A DNA stretch of 64,000 nucleotides from an uncultured Mycoplasmatota bacterium (GCA_949517355.1 CATDIL010000003.1:29856-93855), one strand, 5' to 3'; counted from the first letter of the stretch, positions 44,134 through 53,181 are shown. Made by a program: numbers and translations. Notes: generated by a model not told the origin, from the sequence alone.

Positions 44134-44711
44134 TGAAAATATCGTTCATTAAGTCAGCTAGCAAAATCGAAGATTGAATTCAAGACGATGTTACTGAATT
44201 TTGCTTTATTGGTAGAAGTAACACAGGCAAGTCTTCATTGATTAATGCTTTAGCTAATGCAAAAGTTGCTCATAGCTCTTCTAAACCAGGAAGAACTAAC
44301 GTTGTTAACTTTTTTAATTGTGGTAAATTTAGAATTATTGATTTACCAGGATATGGTTATGCTAAAGCGTCTAAATCTCAAATTAAATTCTTTGATACTT
44401 TAATTAATGATTACATTCTTCATCGTAAAAATTTATTTGGGGTATTCCAAATCTGTGATGCTAATGTGATTACAGAAGAAGATGCTAAAATGAGTAAATT
44501 TTTTAATGAAAGATTTATTAATCATTTTATTGTTTTAAATAAAACAGACAAAATGCCTTTATCTAAATACCAAAATAATATGCCAAAAGTTTGCAAATTC
44601 TTAAATGTTAACTTTGACAAAATTATTTTAGTGAGTGCTAAAAAGAAAATTGGAATTAATGAAATTAATTCTAAAATTAAACAAGCTCTTGCAAGCATAA
44701 ACAAAAGATAA
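44133..44711 (+). CDS. engB: Ribosome biogenesis GTPase EngB
   Basis: 192 residues. G1 GRSNTGKSS at 27-35 (Thr where Val is usual), G3 DLPGYGYAK, G4 NKTDKM, G5-like VSAKKK. Known to act in 50S subunit assembly. Part of the tkt-UPF0154-engB run. The stop is adjacent to the sdaA stop on the opposite strand (no gap). Confidence 0.94.
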
Positions 44712-45938
44712 TTATTTTTTATTGTTTTGTTTTTGTAATCAAATTCCAGCCAATCCACCAATTGATGTTTCACGGTATTCTGGCAATAAATCCTTACCTG
44801 TTCTGTTAGCAGTTTCGATAACATCATCTAATGTAAATACATCTGTCTCATCTTGGTTAAGGGCTGCAATTTGAGCAGCTTCAATTGCTCTATTAGCAGC
44901 AACTGCATTTCTTTCAATACAAGGAATTTTAACAAACCCTAACACTGGATCACATGTAAGTCCTAAGAAATGAGCAATACCAATCTTAGCAGCATGTTGA
45001 ATAACATCAATACCATATCCTGATAAATATGCAAATCCAGCCGCAGCCATAGCACAAGCTGTTCCAACTTCTGCTTGACAACCACCTTCTGCACCTGCAA
45101 CTGATGCATTTCTTTTAAAGAAGTTACCAATCAATCCTGCAACAGCAATTGCTTTTAAGATTTCACTATCTTTGTATCCTAGATCATATTTAGCATAGCT
45201 AAATACAGCAGGTATAACACCACAAGCACCACATGTAGGAGCGGTAACTACCACACCTCCACTAGCATTTGTTTCGTTTGCAGCAAAAGCATATGCATAC
45301 AAATGCTTTAGTGCATCATTACCATTAAACATTCTCTTTGCTTTTTTATCATTATTATGATACATTTTGTTAGCACGTCTTTCAATTTGAAAGACACCTG
45401 GTAAAAATCCTTTTTGACTTAGTCCTTCTTTGACAGATGCTTGCATAGCGTTTCAAATTTCTTTTAAATATTTTTCAAAGCTTTTACCTTCACATTTCAT
45501 TACATATTGGTATAAATCAATTTTATTTTTCTTACAGTATTCTCATGTAGGCACAAAGTAATTAAGCTTGTAACATTCTTTTACTTGTTTAATCCTTTGT
45601 CCCTTAATGACTACACTACCCCCACCAATTGAAACACCTGTAAACTTACCAATTTCAGTATTGTTTTTATAAGCTATAAAATCTACAGTGTTAGGGTGAT
45701 CTACCTTGGTTTTAACATCAAAGATAATTTGATGCTTAACAGGATTTAATACATCAGATATTGCTTTGTCTGTAAAATGACCCTTTCCTGTTAAGGCTAA
45801 AGATCCATATAAAATAACTTTTATCTCATCTGCTTTTGGATATTTATCTTTAAATATCTTTGCTAACTTGCTCGGACCCATTGTGTGAGACGAACTAGGA
45901 CCATGTCCAATTTTATAAAGCTCTAACAACGATTGCAT
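44712..45938 (-). CDS. sdaA: L-serine dehydratase, fused alpha and beta domains
   Basis: Iron-sulfur enzyme converting L-serine to pyruvate and ammonia. 408 residues in one frame with TGA as Trp. The beta-type part begins MQSLLELYKIGHGPSSSHTMGP; the alpha-type part has TAPTCGACGVIPAVF, EGGCQAEVGTACAMAAAG and GLTCDPVLGFV, whose cysteines bind the [4Fe-4S] cluster. The end DLLPEYRETSIGGLAG is conserved. Many Firmicutes use two genes; the fused form resembles the enterobacterial one. Gives pyruvate independently of glycolysis. Confidence 0.93.
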
Positions 45939-45964
45939 ATTTTTCCTTTATTTTATATTTTATA

Positions 45965-45992
45965 TATATAATATTTATATAAATATTATATA
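45965..45992. promoter_or_regulatory. 28-bp perfect palindrome in the sdaA divergent promoter
   Basis: Arms of 14 bases without a spacer, composed only of A and T. TATAAT occurs on + at 45967-45972 and on - at 45985-45990. The site lies between the sdaA start (45938) and the gene at 46006 and probably holds both -10 boxes; it may also bind a regulator. Confidence 0.5.
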
Positions 45993-46005
45993 GTAAGGAA
46001 AAGAT

Positions 46006-46197
46006 ATGTCAAAAAATACAATTGTAACAGCTGATAAAATTAGATCTATGTCTGAAGCTGAATGAAATGAATTTAGAAATAATTCTTGATTGCGTAAGAG
46101 AGAATACTACTCTAAACCAATGCCTGAAACTTATTTAAAAGATAAAGAACAATTCGCAAACTGAGTTGAAAGACAAAATAAAAGAAGAGCAAGATAA
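46006..46197 (+). CDS. Hypothetical protein, 63 residues
   Basis: Translates as MSKNTIVTADKIRSMSEAEW, then NEFRNNSWLRKREYYSK and VERQNKRRAR at the end. Three TGA codons are Trp. AAGGAA lies 7-12 bases upstream and a promoter-like TATAAT further up. Charged, no membrane helix, no family recognised. A terminator hairpin overlaps the final codons and stop, which supports a real short transcript. Confidence 0.65.
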
Positions 46198-46211
46198 GCT
46201 CTTCTTTTTAT
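46181..46211 (+). terminator. Terminator overlapping the 63-residue gene's stop codon
   Basis: Perfect 10-bp stem (46181-46190 with 46198-46207) whose 7-base loop contains the last codon bases and the TAA, followed by T5. Compact gene ending. Confidence 0.85.
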
Positions 46212-46227
46212 TAATTACTTCTTTTTA

Positions 46228-46590
46228 TTACTTATTAATTAAATTGTTAATTGCAGTGGCAATTGTTTGTGAATCGTCGCCTGACAAGTAAGTAATTACT
46301 TTTTTAGATTTGATCGTACCTTTGAATCCATATTTATCTTTAATTTCATTATTTACTTTATCAGGGTCAATAACAGTTACTTTAAAAGTAGAGATTGTAT
46401 AGTCTACTTTTACAATATTAGATATTCCACCTAAATCTTCAATTAACTGATTAACATCTACATTAGTAGTTTTACAAACTACTAATTCGTCATTAACATT
46501 AACTGCTAGTTTCTTAGCTTTTTTCTTAGTAAAAACGTTAAAGATACCAAGCGTAATGATTGATAAGAAAATATATTTAGCTTTTTTCAT
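46228..46590 (-). CDS. Membrane-anchored PTS EIIB-like protein lacking the phosphorylation Cys
   Basis: 120 residues. One N-terminal hydrophobic segment (AKYIFLSIITLGIFNVF) and basic residues, then a glucose-type EIIB fold: LIEDLGGISNIVKVDYTIST, TVIDPDKVN, YGFKGTIKS, ending DDSQTIATAINNLI. In PtsG of this window the matching segment is VDACITKLRIQVVDP; here the reading is VDYTISTFKVTVIDP, with Thr where Cys should be. It cannot carry phosphate at that site, so a sensor or regulatory role is possible. Equivalent in position to MG129 of M. genitalium (from memory). 2 bases downstream of nadK. Confidence 0.8.
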   Translation of the reverse strand: MKKAKYIFLSIITLGIFNVFTKKKAKKLAVNVNDELVVCKTTNVDVNQLIEDLGGISNIVKVDYTISTFKVTVIDPDKVNNEIKDKYGFKGTIKSKKVITYLSGDDSQTIATAINNLINK

Positions 46591-46592
46591 AA

Positions 46593-47387
46593 TTACCCCT
46601 TTATAAATGTTTTTTGAAGTTTCTCAATGTAATTTCCATTACATTGAGAGTTGTTTCTGATTGGGAAGAACAACTTAAATCCTTTTGGTTTAATTATAGA
46701 TAAATCAAGAGTAGCTTCTTTTAAAGTGGCTACACATTGACCATCAGAAACAAATGAAATTGGGTTATTAGACTTGAAGTTATTAATTTTTACTTTAGTA
46801 TTTTTAGTATTTAAGATAATTGGAGAGTTAATGGTAGTTTTCTTAGCATGAAGTGTAGGGAATAATTCAACTATTTCAAACGCATCTACATTTGGAAAAA
46901 TAATACTTCCATTTGCAGATTTACAGTATCCTGTAGAACCAGTTTTAGTAGAAACTATTAATCCACTTCCTTTAAATTGCTCGTAGAAGTGACCATTAAT
47001 ATTAATGGAACAAGTAATGGTGTTAACACCATTAATTGCTATTTCATTAATAGCATAAACTTCTTTTTTGTTAATTTTAACTTTAATTACATCAGGATTA
47101 ATGTAATTAGATTTATCTTGAATGTCTTTCAATTTTGGTAAACGATTTTTGTTAAAAAATGAATAGAAACCAACATTACCTGTATTTATCGGGATGATCC
47201 ATACTTCTTTGCAATAAAACTTTTTGATGGTACTTACAAAAGTACCATCTCCTCCAAGGATAAATACATAGCCAGGATTTTTTTTGTCTAGTTTGTATTC
47301 ATTTTTAGTCATCATCTCATTGATGTATCGAATTATTGGGTCATTCTTGTGTTTAGAGATGATGTTAAATGTTTTATTTGTTTGCAT
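46593..47387 (-). CDS. nadK: NAD kinase
   Basis: Phosphorylates NAD to NADP. 264 residues from ATG 47387, chosen for the GGAAGG before it; an in-frame ATG at 47432 would extend the protein into spx by 59 bases. GGDGTFVST, INTGNVGF, NEIAING and KTGSTGYCKSANG are family motifs. Its start lies 14 bases inside spx, so the genes are translationally linked. Confidence 0.92.
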   Translation of the reverse strand: MQTNKTFNIISKHKNDPIIRYINEMMTKNEYKLDKKNPGYVFILGGDGTFVSTIKKFYCKEVWIIPINTGNVGFYSFFNKNRLPKLKDIQDKSNYINPDVIKVKINKKEVYAINEIAINGVNTITCSININGHFYEQFKGSGLIVSTKTGSTGYCKSANGSIIFPNVDAFEIVELFPTLHAKKTTINSPIILNTKNTKVKINNFKSNNPISFVSDGQCVATLKEATLDLSIIKPKGFKLFFPIRNNSQCNGNYIEKLQKTFIKG

Positions 47388-47832
47388 TAACAACCCTTCC
47401 ACACAATGCACCACATTGTTTTTCAAAGCCACAGCTTGGAATGTACTTAAATGTTTTCTTGTGATCTTTTCTTAAGAAAATTTCAATGTCATTAGCATTG
47501 TATCCCACTAATAATCTAAATGGCTTTTTTTCTTTATCATATTCTAAACAAATTGGACGAGACAGAATCATTGGAGTGTTAATAATTAAATTAATCATTT
47601 GATTAATAGTTAAATCGTTGATTTCTCTTCTTTTGTTTTTATAGTCCTTACTTTTAACAGAAAGAATATCATTAAACCCTTCTGAAGTTAAAGATAAAAT
47701 GTCTATCAATTCTTTTTTAGTTAGTTTATTTGTAGAAAAATCTTTTTTAGAAAATTCAATATTATTTTCTTGAAAGAACTTAATTGCTTTTCTACAGCCT
47801 AAACAGCCATTTGTAATAAAGACTTTAACCAT
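47374..47832 (-). CDS. spx: Spx/ArsC-family regulator
   Basis: 152 residues. Thioredoxin-like ArsC fold with the redox pair Cys10-Leu-Gly-Cys13 (ITNGCLGCRKAIKFF) and NTPMILSRPICLEYDKEKK, typical of Spx. In Firmicutes Spx binds the RNA polymerase alpha C-terminal domain and switches on thiol-stress genes; rpoA here retains that domain. The extra Cys-rich end (SCGFEKQCGALC) is unusual. First gene of spx-nadK-EIIB-like. A 25-bp palindrome begins 7 bases upstream. Confidence 0.85.
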   Translation of the reverse strand: MVKVFITNGCLGCRKAIKFFQENNIEFSKKDFSTNKLTKKELIDILSLTSEGFNDILSVKSKDYKNKRREINDLTINQMINLIINTPMILSRPICLEYDKEKKPFRLLVGYNANDIEIFLRKDHKKTFKYIPSCGFEKQCGALCGRVVNANK

Positions 47833-47838
47833 AGTTTT

Positions 47839-47863
47839 TAATTTAATATATTATATTAAATTA
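47839..47863. promoter_or_regulatory. 25-bp palindrome upstream of spx
   Basis: Perfect 12-1-12 inverted repeat of A and T only. On the - strand it holds TATAAT (47855-47850), 17 bases from the spx ATG, so it overlaps the likely spx core promoter. Possible operator, or an RNA hairpin in the leader. Confidence 0.4.
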
Positions 47864-47922
47864 TTTTATTTTATATTTTAAGTGTAATAAATATCTATTT
47901 AGAATAATATAATTTAATAATT

Positions 47923-48939
47923 ATGAAAACCAATAAAACAATAATTACTGGAATTCAACCTACAAACAAAATTACCATTGGTAATTATTTTGGTGCTATC
48001 AAACCGCTTATTAGTCTACAAGACAAATATGAGATTTATGGTTTTGTAGCTAATTTACATTCAATCACTACAACATTTGATGCTAAAACACTACCTGACA
48101 ACATTAAAAATGTTGTTTTAACATATTTAGCAAGTGGCATTGATTCTTCTAAAGTCAAATTATTTATTCAATCTGATATTTCCGCACATGCAGAATTAGC
48201 ACATGTGTTGTTATGTCATACGACGATTGGGGAATTAAAAAGAATGACTCAATTTAAAGATAAGTCTTGTAAGTTTTCAGCTTCTAATGGTACTGAGTTC
48301 ATTCCTACAGGATTATTAACATATCCTGTATTAATGGCCGCAGATATTCTTTTATATGATGCAGACTATGTTGCCACTGGTAGTGATCAAAAGCAACATA
48401 TTGAGTTAGCGAGAAACATTGCTAACAGATTTAACAATAAGTATGGTAAGACATTTACAGTTCCTGAACCATTAATTCCTGAACACGGTTCAAGAATTAT
48501 GGATTTATTAGACGCTTCTAATAAAATGTCCAAGTCTAATAAAAATGAAAAAGGCACTATTTTCTTGCTAGATGATATTGAAGTATCTGTTAAGAAGATT
48601 ATGGGAGCAAAAACAGATAGTTTAAATAAAGTGAATTATGATATTAAAGCTCAACCAGAAGTTTCTAATTTAATTACCATTTATTCGTGTTTAGCTGAAA
48701 GACCAATTGCTGATATTGTAAAACAATATAATGGTAAAAACTATGGTGAATTTAAAAAAGATTTAGCATCAATTTTGAAAACTTTTCTAGAAGGTTTTCA
48801 AGCAAATTATAAAAAATGTCTTGAAAATTACAATGAAGTTGAAAAGACGTTAAATACAAATGCATTTGAATTTAATAAAATAGCAAACAAAAAACTTAAT
48901 GAAGTTTATGAAAGAATAGGATTTAGATATGCAAAATAA
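47923..48939 (+). CDS. trpS: Tryptophanyl-tRNA synthetase
   Basis: 338 residues. N-terminal TGIQPTNKITIGNYFGAI replaces the HIGH region as usual for TrpRS, and KMSKS is at 201-205. It must supply Trp for both UGG and UGA codons. TATAAT 47908-47913 lies 9 bases before the ATG, no Shine-Dalgarno. Overlaps the next gene by 11 bases. Confidence 0.96.
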   Translation: MKTNKTIITGIQPTNKITIGNYFGAIKPLISLQDKYEIYGFVANLHSITTTFDAKTLPDNIKNVVLTYLASGIDSSKVKLFIQSDISAHAELAHVLLCHTTIGELKRMTQFKDKSCKFSASNGTEFIPTGLLTYPVLMAADILLYDADYVATGSDQKQHIELARNIANRFNNKYGKTFTVPEPLIPEHGSRIMDLLDASNKMSKSNKNEKGTIFLLDDIEVSVKKIMGAKTDSLNKVNYDIKAQPEVSNLITIYSCLAERPIADIVKQYNGKNYGEFKKDLASILKTFLEGFQANYKKCLENYNEVEKTLNTNAFEFNKIANKKLNEVYERIGFRYAK

Positions 48940-49828
48940 AAAAACAAAGAAAGTTAAAAAACAAGAAATCAATATAGAACCACCAGTTAAATATCTAATT
49001 ATGTCTGACTTAGATGGCACTTTACTAAATAGTAAAGAACAACTATCTGATCAAACAGTTAAAATCATTAAAAAAATAAGCGATCAAGGTCATTTATTTG
49101 CTATCGCTACTGGTCGTCCAAAAAGGGCTTCAGTTGATTTTTATAGAAGATTAGGATTAAAAACCTTAATGGTTAACTTTAATGGTTCATATATCAACAA
49201 CCCATCAAAGCCTAAATTTACTCCTATAAATTTAGGATTCAACTATAAAATTGCTATTAATATTTTTAACAACAAAAGAATTCATAAATGAATTGAAAAC
49301 GTTATTATCGAAAATATGGATGGTGTCTTTGTTTATCAAGAACCTAAGAATGTTAGACAAAGAAATGCATTATACTCTCACTTCCATATTGAGAAAAAAG
49401 ATAAATTTAGATATATTGCAAAAGATTGAACTAACATTCATTCAGACATTCATTCGATCTTAATCTTATTAAAAAATGAAAAATACATTGACGAATTAAC
49501 ATACGAAATTAAACGATTGAGCAACACTTTAATTGTTCGCACATGATCTATTCCAAGTGCAGGAACAATTATTGAAATTAACTCAATCTTCTCATCAAAA
49601 GGTATGGCTCTTAAATACTTATCAAGTTATTATGGGATTCCATTAGAAAATTGTTTTGCTTTTGGTGATGGTGATAATGATAATGAAATGTTAAGAACAG
49701 CTCATTATGGATATGCTATGAAGAATGGTTCGATGACTGCAAAACTATCCGCTAGATTCTTAACAGAATTTACAAACGATAAAGACGGAGTTGCTTTAAC
49801 ATTAAAGAAATTCTTTAATATTCATTAA
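48929..49828 (+). CDS. Cof-type HAD-superfamily hydrolase
   Basis: 299 residues. Motif I SDLDGTLLNSKEQLS near residue 27, motif II in ATGRP, C2-type cap in the middle, motif IV GDGDNDNEML near the end. Such proteins dephosphorylate sugar phosphates or flavin precursors; the substrate cannot be told from sequence. TGA codons are Trp. Overlaps trpS, as in the MG125-MG126 pair. Confidence 0.88.
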
Positions 49829-49928
49829 AAAATTAGAAAAAATTTATAAAAAAACTAAACATATTTTAAACAAATTCTGGACAGTTTTTTTCTCATTTTA
49901 ATTTATCATTTGAATGAAAGGAGGAAAA

Positions 49929-50192
49929 ATGAATTTTGTTGCAATAATTGGAATAGTTGATGAATGTAAAAAAATAAATGATTACACTACTGAATTGTTA
50001 ATTAAAACAGAAAAACCAAACTATTCAAATGAAGAAGATTGATATGAAAAACTATCAGTATTAGTTTCAAACGAAAAATTCAAACAAGAATTAGAATCTA
50101 TTAACAATGGGACAATCATTGGTATTAAAGGAAGATTATCATTAGTTAATAAACAAAATAGAATAATTAGTGAAAAAGTTCATTTATTCTAA
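49929..50192 (+). CDS. Small protein, possible OB-fold (SSB-like)
   Basis: 87 residues: MNFVAIIGIVDECKKINDYT, then WYEKLSVLVSNEKFKQEL, and GTIIGIKGRLSLVNKQNRII. The alternation of strands around a GIKGRL segment resembles single-stranded DNA-binding OB folds, as in SSB and PriB, but conservation is weak. One TGA Trp. A strong AAAGGAGG precedes the ATG. Possibly a replication accessory protein, but this is a guess from pattern. Confidence 0.55.
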
Positions 50193-50572
50193 TGAATATG
50201 AAAAGTAAACTTATTTGAGTAAAACTATCATTAATAGTCACTCTTTTCATATTGATTATTTCATGTATCTTCATCAAGCTTGACTTTAGTCAATTATGTG
50301 GATTTGTAAGTAAAGATGATCAATATCAAATTGTTGTTGATTACAAAACAAATCAATACATAAAAAAGAATGATGTTAAGAAAATTAAAAGTGAAATTAA
50401 TGAACGTAACTATACTTTTTACATTTATTTCAGTTCGAGGATAGATGATTCATTTGTTTATTGAGCAAATTGCACTACCGATTCTTTTCATTTAGATACA
50501 GGTAATTACAATTACCCTATTGAATTCGGTAAAATTAATTTCTTATGATACATGTTTAAAAATATAATTTAA
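50192..50572 (+). CDS. Membrane-anchored hypothetical protein
   Basis: 126 residues. The ATG shares its A with the preceding stop. One N-terminal helix (IWVKLSLIVTLFILIISCIFI) followed by a hydrophilic, Tyr/Asp/Lys-rich domain. The Cys in LIISC could form a weak lipobox, but bulky residues follow, so a simple anchor is more likely. Several TGA Trp codons. No family recognised. Three bases before ybeY. Confidence 0.65.
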
Positions 50573-50574
50573 AC

Positions 50575-51021
50575 ATGTTGAATTATTCTTGTTCAATTAA
50601 AGATAAAAAGATATCTAAGAAAATGATTCCTAGCAAAGATTTTGACAAATTAGTCAACATCATTGCTAAGGATTTTTTTATCAAGGATGATTTATATTTT
50701 GATGTTTGCTTTGTTGGTAAAAAAGAAATTCAAAGAATAAATAAGAAATACAGAAAGATCAACAAACCAACTGACGTTATCACATTTGCTTTTAAAGATC
50801 AAAATATTAATTTTGATCTTCCATTGTTAGGAGAGATTTATATTTGCACTGATGTTGCAAAACAACAAGCCAAAGCAAACAAAAACAGTTTAAATAGAGA
50901 AATTTGTTTACTATTTATTCATGGAATTTTGCATTTGTTTCAAATTGATCACCAAACGCAAAAAGATTACAACAAAGTTGTAAAACTTCAACAACAATTA
51001 TTGGACAAGGCTAATATATAA
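50575..51021 (+). CDS. ybeY: Endoribonuclease YbeY
   Basis: Zinc-dependent RNase for 16S rRNA 3'-end maturation and ribosome quality control. 148 residues. The metal motif H-x3-H-x5-H is seen in FIHGILHLFQIDHQ, after TDVITFAF and LLGEIYI. ybeY-dgkA-era-recO is the standard Gram-positive order. Confidence 0.93.
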   Translation: MLNYSCSIKDKKISKKMIPSKDFDKLVNIIAKDFFIKDDLYFDVCFVGKKEIQRINKKYRKINKPTDVITFAFKDQNINFDLPLLGEIYICTDVAKQQAKANKNSLNREICLLFIHGILHLFQIDHQTQKDYNKVVKLQQQLLDKANI

Positions 51022-51028
51022 TAAAGAT

Positions 51029-51418
51029 ATGATTACTAAAAAAGACAAGTGAAGTTGATTTAAAAAGTTTGGTTATGCTTTTAGAGGAATTTATGTTTCT
51101 TTAAAAGAAGAGTCTTCTTTGGTAGTTCACTTTGTCATTGGAACCATTGTAATGGTTCTAGGGATCATCCTTAATAGTAAAATGAGTTGCACTGACTGAT
51201 GTATTGTTGTTTTACTAGTCGCAATTATTATTAGTATGGAATTATTAAATACTGCAATTGAGAACATCATAGATGTTGTTATGTTTGAATACAATGTTAA
51301 TGCTAAAAAAATTAAAGACATCTCTGCTGCAGCTACATTAGTTTTAACAATTGCTTCAGTTGTAATTGGATTAATCATTTTTATACCAAAAATCATAGAT
51401 GTATTTCAAACATGATAG
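51029..51418 (+). CDS. dgkA: Diacylglycerol/undecaprenol kinase family protein
   Basis: 129 residues, three membrane helices. The family motif MELLNTAIENIID is followed by KKIKDISAAATLVL. In wall-less Mollicutes it more likely recycles diacylglycerol to phosphatidic acid than undecaprenol. Several TGA Trp codons, one as the last residue before TAG. Overlaps era by 7 bases. Confidence 0.9.
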
Positions 51419-52302
51419 CTATTAAGAAGTCTGCAACGATTGCAATTGTTGGTAAACCAAATGTTGGTAAATCAACATTATTAAATACTATTGGTAAAAA
51501 AAAGATAGCCATTACATCGTATAAACCACAAACAACTAGAAATCAAATTAAGTTTAATTTCTCTAATGATAAATTAAACTTAGTGATCATTGATACTCCA
51601 GGTTTTCACTTTGCTAGAAATAAATTAGATTTATTTCTAAATTCTGAAATTAAAAAAACTTTTAAAATCTGTGATTTAGTTTTATTTTTAGTAGATCCTA
51701 CAAGACCTGTAGATGAAGAAGATTTAGAAATTATTAAATTTATTAAATCTTACAAAATTACAAAAGTAGTTTTAGTGATTACTAAATCTGATGTCGTAAG
51801 TCAAGGGTCAATTAACAACCATATTAACAAGATAAAAGAATCAATTACTCCAATTGCTGAAATAATTATTTCAGCAAAGAATGGGCAATTACAATCACTA
51901 TTTGATTGTATCTATGGTCATTTAGATGATGATGCGAAGGAAATTGAAAAAATTGATGAGAATGATAACTTCACTATTTGTGAAATCATTAGGGAACAAG
52001 TAATTTTAAATTGTAAAAAAGAGATTCCTTATTCAACAGGTGTAATAGTTACAAAAACAAACTATGATCAATCTAAAAATATTTTTAATATTTTTGCTAA
52101 TATCATAGTTGAAAAGAAATCACAAAAACCAATCATTATTGGAAAAAACGGATCAATGATTAAAAGAATTGGTATAGAAGCTAGAAAACAATTACTAGAA
52201 CTATATGATTGCAAAATTAATTTAAAACTATTTGTTAAAGTAGATGAGAATTGAAGAAACGACCAAATTGTTTTAAAAAATTTGGGATACTCAAATAAGT
52301 AA
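51412..52302 (+). CDS. era: GTPase Era
   Basis: Ribosome assembly GTPase binding the 16S rRNA 3' end. 296 residues. G1 GKPNVGKST at 14-22, DTPGFH, TKSD, and a C-terminal KH domain with the conserved GKNGSMIKRIGIEARKQL. The tail WRNDQIVLKNLGY includes a TGA Trp. The last base overlaps the recO start. Confidence 0.96.
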
Positions 52303-53006
52303 TGGCTGAGTTAATCTTAAACGGATATTTAATTAATAGACTTGATTATCAGACTTTTGATGAAGTATTAACTTTTTTAGGAGAAGATAATAAAAAATAT
52401 GTTTGTCTATCTTTAGGTAGCAGAAAAATAGAATCAAAGAATTCCCGTAATTTGTTTTACGGATGTAAAACAGAATTTCAGTTATTTGAATCACGCACTG
52501 AAGGCAAGATGTCTAAATTTAAAAAAAGTGTATTATTAGAAGAACCTGTTTTTGAATATGAAGCTGATAGAAGGTTAATTGTATTAAATGATGTAGTTAC
52601 TAACATTAATGATTTAAGTTTTAATACATATGAGTTTTATACAAATAAATTAAGAACTATCAGAGATAATTCTCTAGATACTGATTCATTTATTTTGATT
52701 ATTTTAAAAGAATTCTGTGATGCAATTGGAATTGCTCTAGATGTAAACAGATGTACTAGATGTGGTTCCCATATTTTAAAAACTGTTTCATTCAAGCATC
52801 TTGGTATGTTATGCAACATATGTGCAAGAGAGTTGTTTGCTAAACCGTTTGAAATCAGGTTTAACAAATTAATTTATTTGTTATTTAATAACAAATTTGA
52901 TGAGATTAATCATTATTATGATTTATTTCCATATGCTATTAAAAATCTTAAACAATTTGTATTTGACACTGCTGGAATTAAATTAACATCATTAAATGAC
53001 TATTAA
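52302..53006 (+). CDS. recO: DNA repair protein RecO
   Basis: Mediator that loads RecA together with RecR. 234 residues. N-terminal OB fold (LNGYLINRLDYQTFDEVL) and a zinc-finger-like CTRCG ... MLCNICAREL near 155-185. The order era-recO is conserved. No TGA codon is present in this gene. Confidence 0.87.
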   Translation: MAELILNGYLINRLDYQTFDEVLTFLGEDNKKYVCLSLGSRKIESKNSRNLFYGCKTEFQLFESRTEGKMSKFKKSVLLEEPVFEYEADRRLIVLNDVVTNINDLSFNTYEFYTNKLRTIRDNSLDTDSFILIILKEFCDAIGIALDVNRCTRCGSHILKTVSFKHLGMLCNICARELFAKPFEIRFNKLIYLLFNNKFDEINHYYDLFPYAIKNLKQFVFDTAGIKLTSLNDY

Positions 53007-53053
53007 AAATATTTTTTTATATTATTAAATATGATAAAATTAATTTTATAAAT

Positions 53054-53129
53054 GCTCCGTTAGCTCAGTTGGTAGAGCAAATGACTCTTAATCATTGGGT
53101 CAGGGGTTCGAGTCCCTTACGGAGCACCA
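53054..53129 (+). tRNA. tRNA-Lys (anticodon CTT)
   Basis: 76 bases: acceptor GCTCCGT/ACGGAGC, D arm GCTC/GAGC, anticodon arm AATGA-CTCTTAA-TCATT (CTT), T arm AGGGG-TTCGAGT-CCCTT, encoded CCA. Reads AAG. Confidence 0.95.
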
Positions 53130-53140
53130 TTAATAACTTA

Positions 53141-53170
53141 AATATCACTATTTTATAGTGATATTTTTTT
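53141..53170 (+). terminator. Terminator after tRNA-Lys
   Basis: Perfect 10-bp stem (53141-53150 with 53156-53165), 5-base loop and a T7 tract. The mutM -10 box begins at the last T of the tract. Confidence 0.87.
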
Positions 53171-53175
53171 ATAAT
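53170..53175 (+). promoter_or_regulatory. -10 box of mutM
   Basis: TATAAT six bases before the mutM ATG, fused to the preceding terminator's T tract. This spacing predicts a leaderless mRNA. Confidence 0.55.
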
Positions 53176-53181
53176 TAATAT

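Noticed and set aside
47388..47432. Upstream ATG for nadK at 47432
   Set aside because: It would extend NAD kinase 59 bases into spx without conserved residues; ATG 47387 has a purine-rich ribosome binding site.
53000..53180. tRNA-Lys region as an integration (att) site
   Set aside because: No integrase, no direct repeat of the tRNA 3' end and no foreign gene next to it.
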